Below are positions 20,204 through 31,128 of a stretch of DNA of 64,000 nt, piece by piece. The translations under genes were made by a program, and so were the position numbers. The DNA lies in NCBI RefSeq assembly GCF_014489495.1, contig NZ_CP060780.1:124001-188000 (forward strand), written 5' to 3'. Source of the stretch: Sphingomonas daechungensis (GTDB lineage Bacteria > Pseudomonadota > Alphaproteobacteria > Sphingomonadales > Sphingomonadaceae). Every line of letters starts with the position of its first letter. Position 1 is the stretch's first letter. The notes under the pieces are model-generated. The model was not told the DNA's origin. It saw only the letters and a list, made by a program, of their open reading frames with translations, and did not search any database.

Positions 20204-22662
20204 CTAGAAGGCGCAGCGGTCTTGAGGAACGTTTGCGCTGGCGATGCGAACGTCCGACACGGCAATCGTCAGTTGTCCGGATGTGCTCATCACCAGAGGC
20301 GTGCTCACCTTCGCCATGTCCGCGCCCGCCTTGGCGAAGCAGCGAAGCGGAATGGTGAGCGTCTGCCACGAGTCTTTCGCAGAGGACCGCAGAGTATCGG
20401 TAACCGGCACGGAGACGCCCTCCATCCCGACCGTGACGACGGAGGATGGCGCCGAGCGCACGCTATACTCCACCTGCAGGCTGAGTTCTGCATTGGTCTC
20501 CCGCGCAATGTCCAGTGGCTGGTTCGTGGTCAGGCGCACCGACTGCATCGCTCCACCGTTGAAGGTGAACAGACGCGTATCCTCCTGACCGCGGCGATCG
20601 ATCGCGCGAGCGTTCACGCCGGGCGACGTGGCGAACGACCAGCCGGTCGGCAATGCGCCTCGAGCGAAATAGACGCCGTCGGCGCCCGCAGCACCCGCAG
20701 CCGGCTTTTCCTCGGAAAGCTTGGGAACGCTGACCTTGTCAGCGAAGGTCAAACCATAGCCGAAGGCGAACAGAGGATCGTAGTTCGCGTCCCCACGGTT
20801 GAGCGGGGTCTGGTCTGCTCGCCGCGGCCAGCTGAAGGAAAGCTTGCCGCGGAAGTCGTACCGCACGTTTCCTGCGCTATCCCGGAACAGCACGTCGCTG
20901 ATGCCGCCCCTTCGCTCCCCGGCAGGAATGCCGCAACGAACGCGTCGGATGAATTGAGTTCCGGGTTCACCCACATCGGACGTCCCGAAAGGAAGACCGA
21001 AACCGTCGGAATACCGGCCGCCTTCAGCTTGCGGAGCGTTTCAAGAGCACTCTTGTCGCTTGGGCTGAATTCGAGCGAGGGGCGGTCGCCGACCATTTCG
21101 GCGTAGGGATTCTCGCCGAACACCACGATCGCCACATCGGGCTTGCGCGAATAGCTTCCGTCGGTGCTGAGAGTGGCCGTCCCGCCGGCGGCTTTCACGG
21201 CATCCTCGATCCCGCTGAAAATGGACTGAGCATGCGGGAAGTCGGCCTTGGTCAGGTCCGTTCCTTGCCACGTGATCGTCCATCCACCGGACTGCTTGCC
21301 GATGTTGTCCGCGCCGTCACCCGCAACCAGGACGTTGGTCTTTGGAGACAGCGGAAGGAGCTGGCCCTCGTTCTTGAGCAGGACCAGGGATTCGCGCACC
21401 GCCTGCCGCGCAACGGCGCGATGTTCGGCCGAGCCGAGCAGGTCGAACCGGCCTGCATACGGGCGGGTCGAGGAGCGCCCTTGTCGAATAGATGGGCACG
21501 CAACTTCACGCGCAGGATTCGACGAACCGCGTCATCGAGCCGAGTCATGGGGATCTCGCCCGATTTCACCTGTGCGAGCGTGCTGTCGTAAAGACCCTTC
21601 CAGCTGTCGGGCGCCATGAACATGTCCAGGCCCGCATTGACCGCCGCCGGACAGCTCGTCGTCGTGCAGGTCGGAACCTGCCCATGACCGTTCCAGTCGC
21701 CGACGACGAAACCGTCGAAGTGCATGTCGCCCTTCAGCCTGTTCGTCAGGAGCTCACGATTGCCGTGCATCTTCTGTCCGCGCACACTCGAATATGACGC
21801 CATGACCGTCTGCACGCCGGCTTCGACTGCGGGTGGATATCCGGCGCCGTGAATGTCCCTGATCTGCTGATCGGTGGAAGGATTGTCCCCCTGGTCCTTG
21901 CCATTCGCCGTGCCGCCGTCGCCGACGAAATGCTTGGCCGTCGCAATGACCTTGCCGGGCCCAAGGAACTCCGGTGTTCCGGCGACCCCCTGAAGACCTT
22001 CCACCATTTTGCCTGCATAGGAGCGGACGATTTCGGGATCCTCCGAGAACCCTTCGTAGGTCCGCCCCACCGGTCGTCGCGAACGACAGCGAGCGTCGGG
22101 GAGAAATCCCAATCGATGCCGGTGATTGCCATTTCCTTGGCGGTGACCTCACCGATCTTCTTGATCAGTTCCGGGTTGCGCATTGCACCCAGGCCGATGT
22201 TTTGCGGGAAAATCGTCGCGCCGACGATGTTGGCATGGCCGTGGACCGCGTCGACGCCCCACATCACCGGGATCTTTTCACCCGCCCACGCGGCGGAATT
22301 GCCTGCGTTCCAGAAGGAATCGGACAGTTTCAGCCACTCGGCGGCCGGCGCTTTCTCGTTCCCACCTGGCGCGCTGTTTCCGCCGGCGAGGATCGAGCCG
22401 AACTTGTACTTGCGCATGTCTGCCGGCGTCACGCTGGAGATGTCGGGCTGGACGATCTGCGCGACTTTCTCCTCGACCGTCATTTTTGCGAGAATCTTGT
22501 CGATTCGCGCTTCCTGCGCGGGATTGAGAGCCACGCGGCTATGGACGTTGGGCCAAGCGTTCGGATTTGCCGATGCGTTGGGCTGCGCCGCCCCGCAGTA
22601 CTCGCAAGAAGCCCGACAATCGCGAGCGCACGCCAGCCCGCTCCCACGCGCAAATACCCCAT
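20204..22662 (-). CDS. GH3 exo-1,3/1,4-beta-glucanase (ExoP/CelD type), secreted
   Basis: About 820 residues when repaired. The chosen start is ATG 22662 with GGGGAGAG six bases upstream, giving signal peptide [16 protein letters not shown]. The catalytic barrel has [19 protein letters not shown] and the nucleophile Asp in [11 protein letters not shown]; the second domain has [13 protein letters not shown] and [11 protein letters not shown]; a C-terminal galactose-binding-like domain of some 150 residues follows GYGLTFAD. Four frame breaks are needed, near 22594, 22068, 21473 and 20911, each the loss of one base. Family members release glucose from beta-glucan or xyloglucan oligosaccharides. 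It diverges from GH35 across the perfect operator at 22718. Confidence 0.86.
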
Positions 22663-22717
22663 CAATGTCTCTCCCCGCTTGCCTTGGTCCGGATGCCGGT
22701 GCATCCCGTTCCACGGC

Positions 22718-22735
22718 AATGATAGCGCTATCATT
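22718..22735. promoter_or_regulatory. LacI-family operator, GH3/GH35 divergent region (perfect palindrome)
   Basis: AATGATAGCGCTATCATT is a perfect 18-base palindrome and the best of the four sites. It lies between the divergent starts of the GH3 gene (22662) and the GH35 gene (22799). Confidence 0.8.
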
Positions 22736-22798
22736 AGCAACCGTTGTTGCGGTTCGAAAGCAATGATTGCGCGGGCGCGGGGGCGGGACTTGAAGGCA

Positions 22799-24400
22799 AT
22801 GCTGCGTCAGTTCGCTGTGATGCTATTGCTGTGCTTCAGCACGCCTTCGTTTGCAGGGTCGCCGCTTCCCAAGATCGAGACGAGGGACGGCCGGCACGCC
22901 TTGTTTGTGGACGGCGCGCCGTTTCTCATCCTCGGCGCGCAGGTGAACAATTCGAGCAACTACGTGGCGGCCCTCCCGCAAGTCTGGCCAACGGTCCGGA
23001 CGCTTCGGGCGAATGCCGTGGAAATGCCGGTCGCGTGGGAACAGATCGAACCGCAGGAAGGCCGGTTCGACTTCACGTTCGTCGACGAACTTCTGAAGCA
23101 AGCACGCGACAATGACGTCCGGCTGGTGTTGCTCTGGTTCGGCACCTGGAAGAACACCAATCCGCAATACACGCCCGAATGGGTGAAGTCCGACACGCGG
23201 CGCTTCCCAAGGGAGATCGCGCCGAACGGAAAGAGCTACTTCGTCATGTCGGCGCACGGGCGCGCGACACTCGAGGCCGACAAGAAGGCATTCGCAGCCC
23301 TGATGTCACATCTGCGCGGGGCCGATCCGCAGCACACCGTCATCATGGTGCAGGTGCAGAACGAGACAGGCAGCTACGACATCCCGCGCGATTTCTCCCC
23401 GACCGCGCAGCGCCTGTTCGCGCAACCGATCCCGGCGGAGCTGGCCCGCATGCTGCGCAGGAGCGGCACCTGGTCACAAGCCTTTGGCGCCACAGCGGAT
23501 CAGGCCTTCAACGCCTGGCATGTTGCGCGTTACGTCGATGAGGTCGCCGCCGCGGGCAAAGCAGAGCTGAACCTGCCGATGTATGCGAATGCGTCGCTGT
23601 CCGATCCGTTCACGCTCGAAGGCGTGCTTCGGACCGCGAGCGGCGGGCCGAACTGGAACGTCATCGACATCTGGAAAGTCGCGGCGCCGAACATCGATAT
23701 CCTGGCACCCGACATCTACTCCTCCGACTACGCCAAATATGCCGGCTGGATCGGTCACTATCGGCGACCGGACAATCCGTTGTTCATTCCAGAAACAGGG
23801 AATGACGTGCCGTTTGCCCGCTTTTTCTGGCTCGCGCTCGGCAATGGGGCGATCGGCTGGTCCCCGTTCGGTATGGACACGACCGGCTATTCGAATTTTC
23901 CGCTTGGCGCGAAACAGCTCGACGCGGAGACGCTCGACGCCTTCGCTTCCAAGTTTGCCTTGCTCGCGCCGATCTCCCGCGATTGGGCCAAGCTGGCGTT
24001 CGCTCACCCGACGGCCGGATTCGCCAAGCCGCAGGACGCGTCGGATCAGACTGCGGTTCTCGGCAAATGGAAGATCACCGCAATGTACGGCCGTTGGCAA
24101 TTCGGCCAGCCCGAATGGAACGGCATGACCATGTCGCCGAAAAAGGAACTGCCGGTCGGCGGCGCAGCGATCATTCAGCTGGGCGATGACGAATTCCTGA
24201 TTGCTGGGACCGACCTCCGGCTTGGCTTCTCGCTCGACAAGCCAGGCGGTGACCAGTCACAGTTCCTGAGCGTCGAAGAAGGAACCTACGACAAGGGCCG
24301 TTGGGTCATGGCCCGGCGCTGGAACGGCGATCAGGTCGACTACGGACTGAATCTTGCGAAGCCGACACTGTTGAAGGTTCGGCTTGGAACCTATCGCTGA
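22799..24400 (+). CDS. GH35 beta-galactosidase with DUF5597-like C-terminus, secreted
   Basis: Intact, about 533 residues from ATG 22799 (signal peptide [13 protein letters not shown]); ATG 22763 would add twelve residues. The GH35-like barrel shows the acid/base Glu in [11 protein letters not shown] and the probable nucleophile Glu in [12 protein letters not shown]. The C-terminal 150 residues ([12 protein letters not shown] onwards) resemble the DUF5597 domain of Cellvibrio-type enzymes. Cellvibrio Bgl35A of this architecture is a xyloglucan-oligosaccharide beta-galactosidase, and the GH31 gene next to it supports the same role. The two genes are 11 bases apart and form an operon behind the perfect LacI operator. 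Confidence 0.83.
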   Translation: MLRQFAVMLLLCFSTPSFAGSPLPKIETRDGRHALFVDGAPFLILGAQVNNSSNYVAALPQVWPTVRTLRANAVEMPVAWEQIEPQEGRFDFTFVDELLKQARDNDVRLVLLWFGTWKNTNPQYTPEWVKSDTRRFPREIAPNGKSYFVMSAHGRATLEADKKAFAALMSHLRGADPQHTVIMVQVQNETGSYDIPRDFSPTAQRLFAQPIPAELARMLRRSGTWSQAFGATADQAFNAWHVARYVDEVAAAGKAELNLPMYANASLSDPFTLEGVLRTASGGPNWNVIDIWKVAAPNIDILAPDIYSSDYAKYAGWIGHYRRPDNPLFIPETGNDVPFARFFWLALGNGAIGWSPFGMDTTGYSNFPLGAKQLDAETLDAFASKFALLAPISRDWAKLAFAHPTAGFAKPQDASDQTAVLGKWKITAMYGRWQFGQPEWNGMTMSPKKELPVGGAAIIQLGDDEFLIAGTDLRLGFSLDKPGGDQSQFLSVEEGTYDKGRWVMARRWNGDQVDYGLNLAKPTLLKVRLGTYR

Positions 24401-24411
24401 AGAGGATGCGA

Positions 24412-27305
24412 ATGCGACGTTCTGTCACCCAAATCACTGCAGGCTTCCTCATCTGCAGCAGCACCGCCGCTTTGGCGCAGACCTGGAAGCAGACCGCTGA
24501 CGGCGTGATCGTCTCGCCCGCGAACGGTTCGGAAAAGGTGGTTCGTCTGCAAGTTTACGGCGACGGGATCATCCGCGTCACTTCGGCACCGACGGCGAAC
24601 ATTCCCGCTGCGGGCAGCCTCATGGTTGTAGCGCGTCCGCTTTCGAACGGCTTCACCGTCTCGGACGCACAAGGCCATGTTACGCTGACAACGCCGAAGG
24701 CTTCAGCGGACGTCGACCTCGCCACCGGAAACGTAAGCTTCCGAGATGCTTCCGGAAAAGCCGTACTAGTCGAAAGCGGACCACCGGCATTTGCCGACAC
24801 GTCCGCGGAGGGACAGCCCTTCCTGTCCGTGACGCAGCAGTTCAATCGCGGAACGGACGAGGGTTTCTACGGCCTCGGCCAGCATCAGAACCGCCAGATG
24901 AACTACAACGGCGAGGACGTTGAGCTCGCCCAGCACAACATGGACGTGGCGATCCCGTTCGTCGTCTCCACCCGAAACTACGGTCTCCTGTGGGACAACA
25001 ATTCCATCACGCGGTTTGGCAATCCGAAGCCCTATGCCTTTGTCGGACAAGAACTGAAGGTCACCGGTGAGGGCGGCCAGCCGGGCTTCACCGCACATTA
25101 TTTCCTCGGCGACCGCGAGGTCGTGACCCGGCAGGAACCGGCGATCGATTACCAGTACATCGAAGATCAGTCGAAGTGGCCAGCCGAAGCAAAAGCGCAG
25201 ACCACGGCCGCGACGTCTGGGCAAAACACCGCGGGCAATGCCGTCGGCAAGCAGCGCGTCGTCTGGACGGGCACGATCCATCCGACTGCCTCAGGGACGC
25301 ACAAGTTTCGCCTGTACTCGTCGAGCTACGTGAAAGTCTTCGTCGACGGGAAAGAAGTTCTGCAGCGCTGGCGACAGAACTGGAACCCTGGTACCATAAT
25401 TACGACCTGCCGCTTGTCGCGGACAAGCCGGCCGATGTCCGCGTCGAGTGGGAACCGAATGCAGGCTACATCGCGCTCCTTCACAGCGACCCGTTGCCGG
25501 ATGCCGACCGCCATTCGCTGACGCTTTCGTCGGAAGTCGGAAAAGCGCTCGACTATTACTTCATTGCCGGCGACAGCATGGACGGCGTCATCTCCGGCTA
25601 CCGGACGCTGACCGGCAAGGCCCCGATCCTACCCAAATGGGCGTACGGTTTCTGGCAGAGCCGCCAGCGTTACAATACGCAGGACGAACTGCTCGGTGTC
25701 GTCCGCGAGTATCGCAAGCGCGGCCTTCCGCTCGACAACATCGTCCAGGATTGGTTCTACTGGCCCGAGGACAGCTGGGGATGCCACTGCTTCGATCCGA
25801 AGCGCTTCCCGAACCCGCAAGCGATGGTCGACGACGTGCACCGCGCGAACGCGAACATCATGATTTCTGTGTGGGCCAAGTTCTATCCGACGACCGATCA
25901 CTACAAGGAATTGGATGCGGTCGATGGCATCTACCGCCGGATGGTCACACCGCCGGCAGATGCAACCCCGGACTTCATCAAGGCCAATTTCCGCGACTGG
26001 GTCGGCCCGGGCTACGCGAGCGCCTTTTACGACCCCTATAATCGCAAGGCGAAAGACATCTATTCGCGGCAGATGATCGATAGCCTCGGCGTGAAGAACT
26101 TTGACGCCTGGTGGCTCGATTCGGACGAGCCCGATTTCCATTCGAACCTGTCGATCGAGGAACGACAGCGGCGGATGGGTCCTACGGCAGTCGGCCCGGG
26201 AGCCGCTTTCTTCAACTCCTTCCCTCGCGTTCACGTTGACGGCGTCTATTCGAACCTCGTTCGCTTCAAGCCTGACGTGAGGCCGTTCATCCTGACGCGC
26301 TCCGCCTTCGGAGGGATCCAGCGCGACAGCGCCGCAGTCTGGTCCGGCGACGTCGCCTCGCGGTGGGACGATTTACGTGACCAGGTCTCGGCGGGCGTAA
26401 ACTTCTCCATGTCCGGCGTTCCGAACTGGACCCACGACATTGGCGGCTTCGCGAACGAAGAGCGCTACACCAAGCAGGACCCTGCCCATCTGGCCGAGTG
26501 GCTCGAGCTCAACACCCGCTGGTTCCAGTTCGGCGCCTTCTCGCCGCTCTTCCGCAGTCACGGGGAACCGCCGTTCCGCGAAATCTACGAGCTCGCGCCA
26601 ACGGGCACCCCGACGTACCGGTCAATGGAATGGTACGACCGGCTCCGTTACCGGTTGATGCCGTACATCTACACGCTCGCCGCCGACACGCACTTCAATG
26701 ACGGCTCGATCATGCGTGGGCTTGTGATGGACTTCGGCGATGACCGGAAAGCGTGGGACGTCGACGACGAATATCTCTTCGGTCCAGCCTTCCTCGTTGC
26801 GCCCGTCACCGAGTTCAAAGTCAGGGAGCGCAAGGTCTATCTTCCTGCGAATACGAAGTGGTTCGACCTTTACTCGGGCCGTAGTTTCGAGGGCGGCCAG
26901 TCGGTCACGGCGTCAGCACCCTACGAGCGGATGCCAATTTTTGTCCGCGCTGGGTCGATCGTCCCTGTCGGACCGGCCATTCAGCACACGAAGGAAGGCC
27001 AGAACGGCGCCATATCTTTGCAGATCTATGCGGGAGCCGACGGCAGTTTCTCTCTCTACGAGGACGATGGGGTCAGCCACCAGTATCTTAACGGCGCTTT
27101 TTCTCGGATTCCGATCCGCTACGACGACGCCAGTGGAACGCTGACGATCGGCACTCGCGAAGGCGGCTACCCGGGGATGAGTGCCAATCGGACGATCCGC
27201 GTTCGGTTGATACAACCGGGTCGCGCCCGCGCGCTCGATCTCGACCAGGCCGACAAGACAGTCGCTTACGACGGCAGCAGCAAGATCGTCCGCCTACGCG
27301 ACTAA
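24412..27305 (+). CDS. GH31 alpha-xylosidase with PA14-like insert, secreted
   Basis: About 964 residues when repaired. ATG 24412 has AGAGG six bases upstream; the signal peptide ends SSTAALAQTW. After the N-terminal beta domain a PA14-like module (TIHPTASGTHKFRLYSSSYV, about residues 285-370) is inserted. The catalytic barrel has WAYGFWQSRQRY, the nucleophile Asp in FDAWWLDSDEPDF and the acid/base Asp in WSGDVASRWDD. This layout is that of Cellvibrio Xyl31A, an alpha-xylosidase acting on xyloglucan oligosaccharides. One break in a C run at 25386-25388 (restores NWNPWYHNYDLP). The 3' end overlaps the convergent GH5 gene by 12 bases. Confidence 0.87.
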
Positions 27306-28616
27306 CGCAGAGGCATGACTGCGGACGAGCGCCTGGGTCGAGGCATCGCTGTCGAAGACGCTGTACCAGCCCTGCGGCTCGTGCGGCGGATCGCCCAGAT
27401 AGGCCGTGTCGCCGCGGACAAAGAGATGGTCGGCATGTTGCGCGCGCCCCTCCCCGCCCCACGCCCAGAAGTTTGATCCGGCGATCGGACCGCCCTTCTT
27501 CATGCTTTCCGCTACGGCGCCGTAGATCAGACCGTAGAACCGGTCCTTGAACGTCGTCGCGGCCGCGGGATCGAAGCTTCCGCCGTCGCGAGGAAAACCG
27601 AATTCCTCGATGATCAGCGGTTTGCCCAGCCGTTTGGCAATGGCTGTTTGCGCGGCGATATACTCCAGCGTTTTCGCCTCTACCGTCGGCCAGGTTCCCG
27701 CGAGATCCTTCGGATCCGCCCAGCTCCAATTCTGCGGCCAGATGTGAGCCGTCACATAGTCCACTTCTGGAAATTCATGCGCGTGAACCACGCAGTCGTC
27801 CCGGCCGATGCACCCCTGGGTGCCTTCGCTTCCTGTCGAGACAAGATGGTTCGGGTCGATCGACTTTATCAGGCGAGCGGTCGCGCCGATCCACGCCAGA
27901 TAGGCCGACATTTGCTTGAGAGCGACTGCATCGCTTCCACCAGGCCGTGGCTCATTCGCGAGCTGCCAGCTCATAATCGCCGGATCCTTGGCATAAGCCT
28001 TGCCCGTCACCGTGTTTGTCCGGCCAACCACGGCACGGACGTAGTCGTGGTAGAGATTGACCGCCGGTACGCTGGAATAGAATTGCGAGACCATGTCCGG
28101 AAATTCCGGCCACGGATGCGCCGCATCGTTCATGTTGATGTAGCGCCCACCGTTCGTCCAATAGAGGTAGGTCATCATCCCGCCCGACCACTCCCAGAAG
28201 TTTGTCAGGTAGATGACGGCCCGCATCCCTCGGCGTCCCAATTCGGCGAGCGCGAAATCCAACCCGCCGAGAAGTGTTTCGTCGTAATGATTCGACTGCG
28301 TTCGGAACGCCGGTGTGATCGAATTCTTCAGCGGCGAAAGTTCCGACGAACCGAGAATTCGCACGTTGCTGATCCCTAGCGCCTTCAGGCGATCAAGCTC
28401 GCGCTTCAGCCGGGCTCGATCGCCGAATGGCGCATCCGCGCCGAGATAAGCGGCGTACCACATGTTCGTTCCGGCAAACCGGTACGCGTCCGGTCCCACC
28501 CGAAGAATGGTCCCTTCCCTTCGGACGAACGGCGGCGCCGCGCCAAGGCTACGAGGTGCCGCCGCGCCGATGAGGAGCGAAAGGCCGGTGCTGAGGACTT
28601 CACGACGTTCCAACAT
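27294..28616 (-). CDS. GH5 endo-beta-mannanase-like enzyme, Tat-exported
   Basis: Intact, 440 residues. The N-terminus has a twin-arginine motif (ERREVLSTG) and a hydrophobic stretch ending RSLGAAPP, so Tat export is likely. The TIM barrel shows FAGTNMWYAAYLG, the acid/base Glu in SWQLANEPRP and the nucleophile Glu in LIIEEFGFPRD. The overall pattern resembles GH5 subfamily 7 (mannan endo-1,4-beta-mannosidase). It stands alone, convergent with GH31, and no TAGCGCTA operator was seen before it. A glucanase specificity cannot be excluded. Confidence 0.82.
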   Translation of the reverse strand: MLERREVLSTGLSLLIGAAAPRSLGAAPPFVRREGTILRVGPDAYRFAGTNMWYAAYLGADAPFGDRARLKRELDRLKALGISNVRILGSSELSPLKNSITPAFRTQSNHYDETLLGGLDFALAELGRRGMRAVIYLTNFWEWSGGMMTYLYWTNGGRYINMNDAAHPWPEFPDMVSQFYSSVPAVNLYHDYVRAVVGRTNTVTGKAYAKDPAIMSWQLANEPRPGGSDAVALKQMSAYLAWIGATARLIKSIDPNHLVSTGSEGTQGCIGRDDCVVHAHEFPEVDYVTAHIWPQNWSWADPKDLAGTWPTVEAKTLEYIAAQTAIAKRLGKPLIIEEFGFPRDGGSFDPAAATTFKDRFYGLIYGAVAESMKKGGPIAGSNFWAWGGEGRAQHADHLFVRGDTAYLGDPPHEPQGWYSVFDSDASTQALVRSHASALVA

Positions 28617-28659
28617 CCGCGCAGCCTACGATGGACGAGGCTGCGCACCAAGACGCTTG

Positions 28660-29116
28660 CTAAGGAAGCTTGAGCAGACGATCGAGCGACACCTTCCCGC
28701 CCCGAGAGCGATCAGCGGAAGCAGCAGGCCGGCCCAGCTCAAATGCGTCGGCCACGCATCGGGATAGACGAAGATCTCGATGACCAAGGTCATGACAAGC
28801 AGCGCGGTGGCGCTGAAACGGGTGAACAAGCCAAGGGTCAGAAGAATCGGGAACAAATGCTCCGAATATGTTGCCGCATAAGCCGCGATCTCGGCTTGAT
28901 CAGTGGCAACGCATAGTCGGTGCGAAATAGTTCGAAAGCGGTGTCATTGACCGTCAGCAATCCGTCGACCTTGGTGCGTCCCGACATGAAAAAGACCGAA
29001 GCGATTCCGAGCCGCTGAACGAGCAGTAGCAACGACATCGGCAGCAACGTTTCGGCGGTGCCGGCAAAGAGATCGTAAGGCTTGCGCCACAACGGCGCGG
29101 CAGCTTGAGTGGCCAT
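28660..29116 (-). CDS. DoxX-family membrane protein of the bufferin operon
   Basis: About 152 residues when repaired. Four membrane segments are recognisable, with the DoxX pattern [21 protein letters not shown] and [21 protein letters not shown]. Two single-base breaks, near 28893 and 28695, must be restored; it then ends [11 protein letters not shown] 29116 comes one base after the bufC stop. DoxX proteins are the usual fourth member of bufABC operons, where a redox role or help in maturation has been proposed but not settled. Confidence 0.75.
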
Positions 29117-29117
29117 G

Positions 29118-29829
29118 TCAGTTCCTTTCGGATGGGGCGGCGAATGCGCCCAAGTTGAGGAGGGATGCGAAGACTGCCTCGGCGCTCTCGCCGGGATGGA
29201 GGCGTGTCGATGCCGCAAGGCTTTCGGCCACGCTCTCGCCAAGCCGAACTCCGGACAGGATGCGGTGAGCGGAAGCTCCAATGCGGGGGTATGCATCAGG
29301 AACGCGGAGGGCCGCGCGAACAAGGCGCCTTCGGGCTTCCAGTCAGGCTCGATCACGGAAGGAACAGGCCGCTGGTGGGCCAGCCAGATGCTCATTGCCG
29401 GCGTTTGCAACCACCGGAATCGAACCGCTGGATGAAGCTTGACTCGAAGTGCGCCGGTATCGCCGCCCAGTTCGGTCAGCGCCTCCGCGTCGGCCGCCAT
29501 CAGGCATTCGACGTGCAGTCGCTCAACACGAGCTACGTCAGGGAGGTACGGCAGGTCTCCGATCCATGGCTGCTGGCCAAGCCATTGTGCGAAGTCGGCC
29601 CCGTACAGCGCCAGAACGGGCGTCTGGGCGGCTTGGCTTGCGAGAATTCGACAGCGATTCCTTCGAACATCTCCTCGCCAACGATTTGCTCGACGACGGG
29701 GAAATTCGACCGCAGGGCCTCGACCGCACCGTGGATGACGGTGTTGCGATAGACCGAGAGCGCTCCCGTCGCCGGATTGTCGATCGCGCCAACGAACTGG
29801 CGCTGGAAGCTGATGAGGTCAGGCAGCAA
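29118..29829 (-). CDS. bufC: DUF2063 partner protein of MNIO enzyme (BufC)
   Basis: About 237 residues when repaired. The N-terminal domain begins LPDLISFQRQFVGAI and includes YRNTVIHGAVEALRSNFPVV, the HvfC/BufC signature (DUF2063, labelled putative DNA-binding). BufC proteins partner the iron-dependent MNIO enzyme and recognise the precursor peptide. Two frame breaks near 29620 and 29240. The start is probably TTG 29829, overlapping the bufB stop. Downstream comes doxX. Confidence 0.78.
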
Positions 29830-30646
29830 GGCGAAGCCCTCCGTCGAGAATGGCCTGCGCGCGGTCGCGCTCGTGGATGAGTTCGGCGAAAGCCGGGACA
29901 TTGCCGTCGCGCTCGATTAGCGTCGGGCGCGGGCCGGTCCGGGCGATCAGTCCTTCGTAGAGCGCCCAGACGTCCTCGCTGATGGGCTGATCGTGGCTGT
30001 CGATCAGCAAAGCGCCTTCAGCGTCGAGGCTGTGGCCCGCGAGATGGATCTCTCCGATTAGCTTTGCCGGTATGTCGAGCAGCCAGGCGGCGGGGTCGAA
30101 GCCGATGTTATTTGCGCCGACCGCAACATTGTTGATGTCGACCAGAAGTTTGCAGCCGCTCCGGCGGGCGAGCTCGCGAAGGAAGCTGGTCTCGCTCCAG
30201 CGGTGCTGGTTGAGCGGCAAATAATGGGTCGGATTCTCGATCAGGATCTCGCGCCCGAGAGCATCCTGCACGCGGCCGATATTGGCGCTGAGGCAGGCGA
30301 GCGTCTCATTGGTCCTCGGCAGCGGCAGCAGGTCCGGGAAGCTGCGACCATCGAAGCGCGACCAGGCCAGATGCTCTGAGACCAATGCCGGCTCGAACCG
30401 ATCCACGAGCGACTTGAGGGCATCGAGGTGATTGGGGTCGGGTGCCGACGGACTTCCGAGCGACATGCCGACTCCATGCAAGGAGATGCGGCGATCGCGT
30501 CGGAGCTGCTCCAGCATGGCCAGGCGGGGCCCGCCCTCGACCATGTAGTTTTCGGCATGGACTTCAAACCAAAGTCCCACCGCCGGCGAGGCCAGCGCTT
30601 CGCTGAAGTGCTGTGGCTTGAAGCCAAGGCCGGCGGTGGGAATCAT
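29819..30646 (-). CDS. bufB: MNIO-family iron enzyme (DUF692), bufferin maturase BufB
   Basis: Intact, 275 residues from ATG 30646. DUF692 TIM-barrel motifs are clear: GLGFKPQHFSEAL, WFEVHAENYM, SLHGVGMSLGS, VSEHLAWSRF, ILIENPTHYL, LLVDINNVAVGANN and GEIHLAGHS, with His, Asp, Glu and Asn residues expected to bind two or three irons. Such enzymes oxidise cysteines of bufferin precursors to thiooxazole-type, copper-binding groups. Starts four bases after the bufA stop; a longer upstream reading is only overlap with bufA. Confidence 0.86.
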   Translation of the reverse strand: MIPTAGLGFKPQHFSEALASPAVGLWFEVHAENYMVEGGPRLAMLEQLRRDRRISLHGVGMSLGSPSAPDPNHLDALKSLVDRFEPALVSEHLAWSRFDGRSFPDLLPLPRTNETLACLSANIGRVQDALGREILIENPTHYLPLNQHRWSETSFLRELARRSGCKLLVDINNVAVGANNIGFDPAAWLLDIPAKLIGEIHLAGHSLDAEGALLIDSHDQPISEDVWALYEGLIARTGPRPTLIERDGNVPAFAELIHERDRAQAILDGGLRLAA

Positions 30647-30650
30647 GGCG

Positions 30651-30929
30651 TTACCGGGCGGTCGGGGTGAGTGAGCCGTTGCCCTTGGGCGTCTTGATCG
30701 ACGCGCAAGTGCCCTTGGCGACATACTTCCAGGCGTTACCGGCATAGTTCTTCTTGGACGTTCCGGCGCAGCTCGTGCCCGCACCGGCGGCGCAGTCATT
30801 CTTGCCCGCGAGCGAAATGCCGTAGCACTTGTCCTTGGTCGGCTGCGGCTTCACCGGGCCGGCCGTCGACGCCGTCGCTGCGAACGCGCTGAGAGCCGTT
30901 GCGGTGACGATCGTTGCAAAGGTCTTCAT
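30651..30929 (-). CDS. bufA: bufferin-type precursor peptide (DUF2282)
   Basis: Intact, 92 residues. A signal peptide ends near [11 protein letters not shown]. The mature part holds four cysteines in the DUF2282 order: [27 protein letters not shown] and KGTCASIK. Peptides of this type are ribosomally made, modified by BufB-BufC and bind copper in the periplasm. A strong ribosome site (AGGAAGAGG) precedes the ATG. Expression is probably driven by the ECF sigma factor encoded divergently. Confidence 0.83.
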   Translation of the reverse strand: MKTFATIVTATALSAFAATASTAGPVKPQPTKDKCYGISLAGKNDCAAGAGTSCAGTSKKNYAGNAWKYVAKGTCASIKTPKGNGSLTPTAR

Positions 30930-30941
30930 GTCCTCTTCCTT

Positions 30942-31016
30942 TCAGTTCGGTTTCCCGGGCATCATGATCGCGTTCGAGACGCCGGAGATGAAATGCCACT
31001 TCGGCATGATCTCCAT
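30942..31016 (-). CDS. possible 24-residue leader peptide upstream of bufA
   Basis: A short frame, starting MEIMPKWHFISG and ending MMPGKPN, fills most of the bufA leader and stops just before the bufA ribosome site. It has four methionines and one histidine in 24 residues, residue types that bind copper. A metal-responsive translated leader is conceivable, but chance is also possible; no strong ribosome site of its own was seen. Confidence 0.3.
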   Translation of the reverse strand: MEIMPKWHFISGVSNAIMMPGKPN

Positions 31017-31059
31017 GCATTCAGCCCATGACAGCGCCCGCCGCCGTCATGCTTGCCCA

Positions 31060-31085
31060 TCCGTTCGAGGCGACGAATGGGTTAC
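31060..31085 (-). promoter_or_regulatory. candidate SigF-type promoter for bufA operon
   Basis: On the minus strand GTAACC (31085-31080), a 16-base spacer and CGGA (31063-31060). This is one mismatch from GTAACC-N16-CGAA, the element I recall for Caulobacter SigF. It would give a leader of about 120 bases before bufA. Confidence 0.55.
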
Positions 31086-31128
31086 GTCCCGAAACGAAAA
31101 TCGCTTTCGCCCGTAAGCGGATGCTGCT

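Noticed and set aside
30796-31020. 74-codon frame overlapping bufA
   Set aside because: Runs through bufA in another frame with no motif; bufA is certain from its cysteines and signal peptide.
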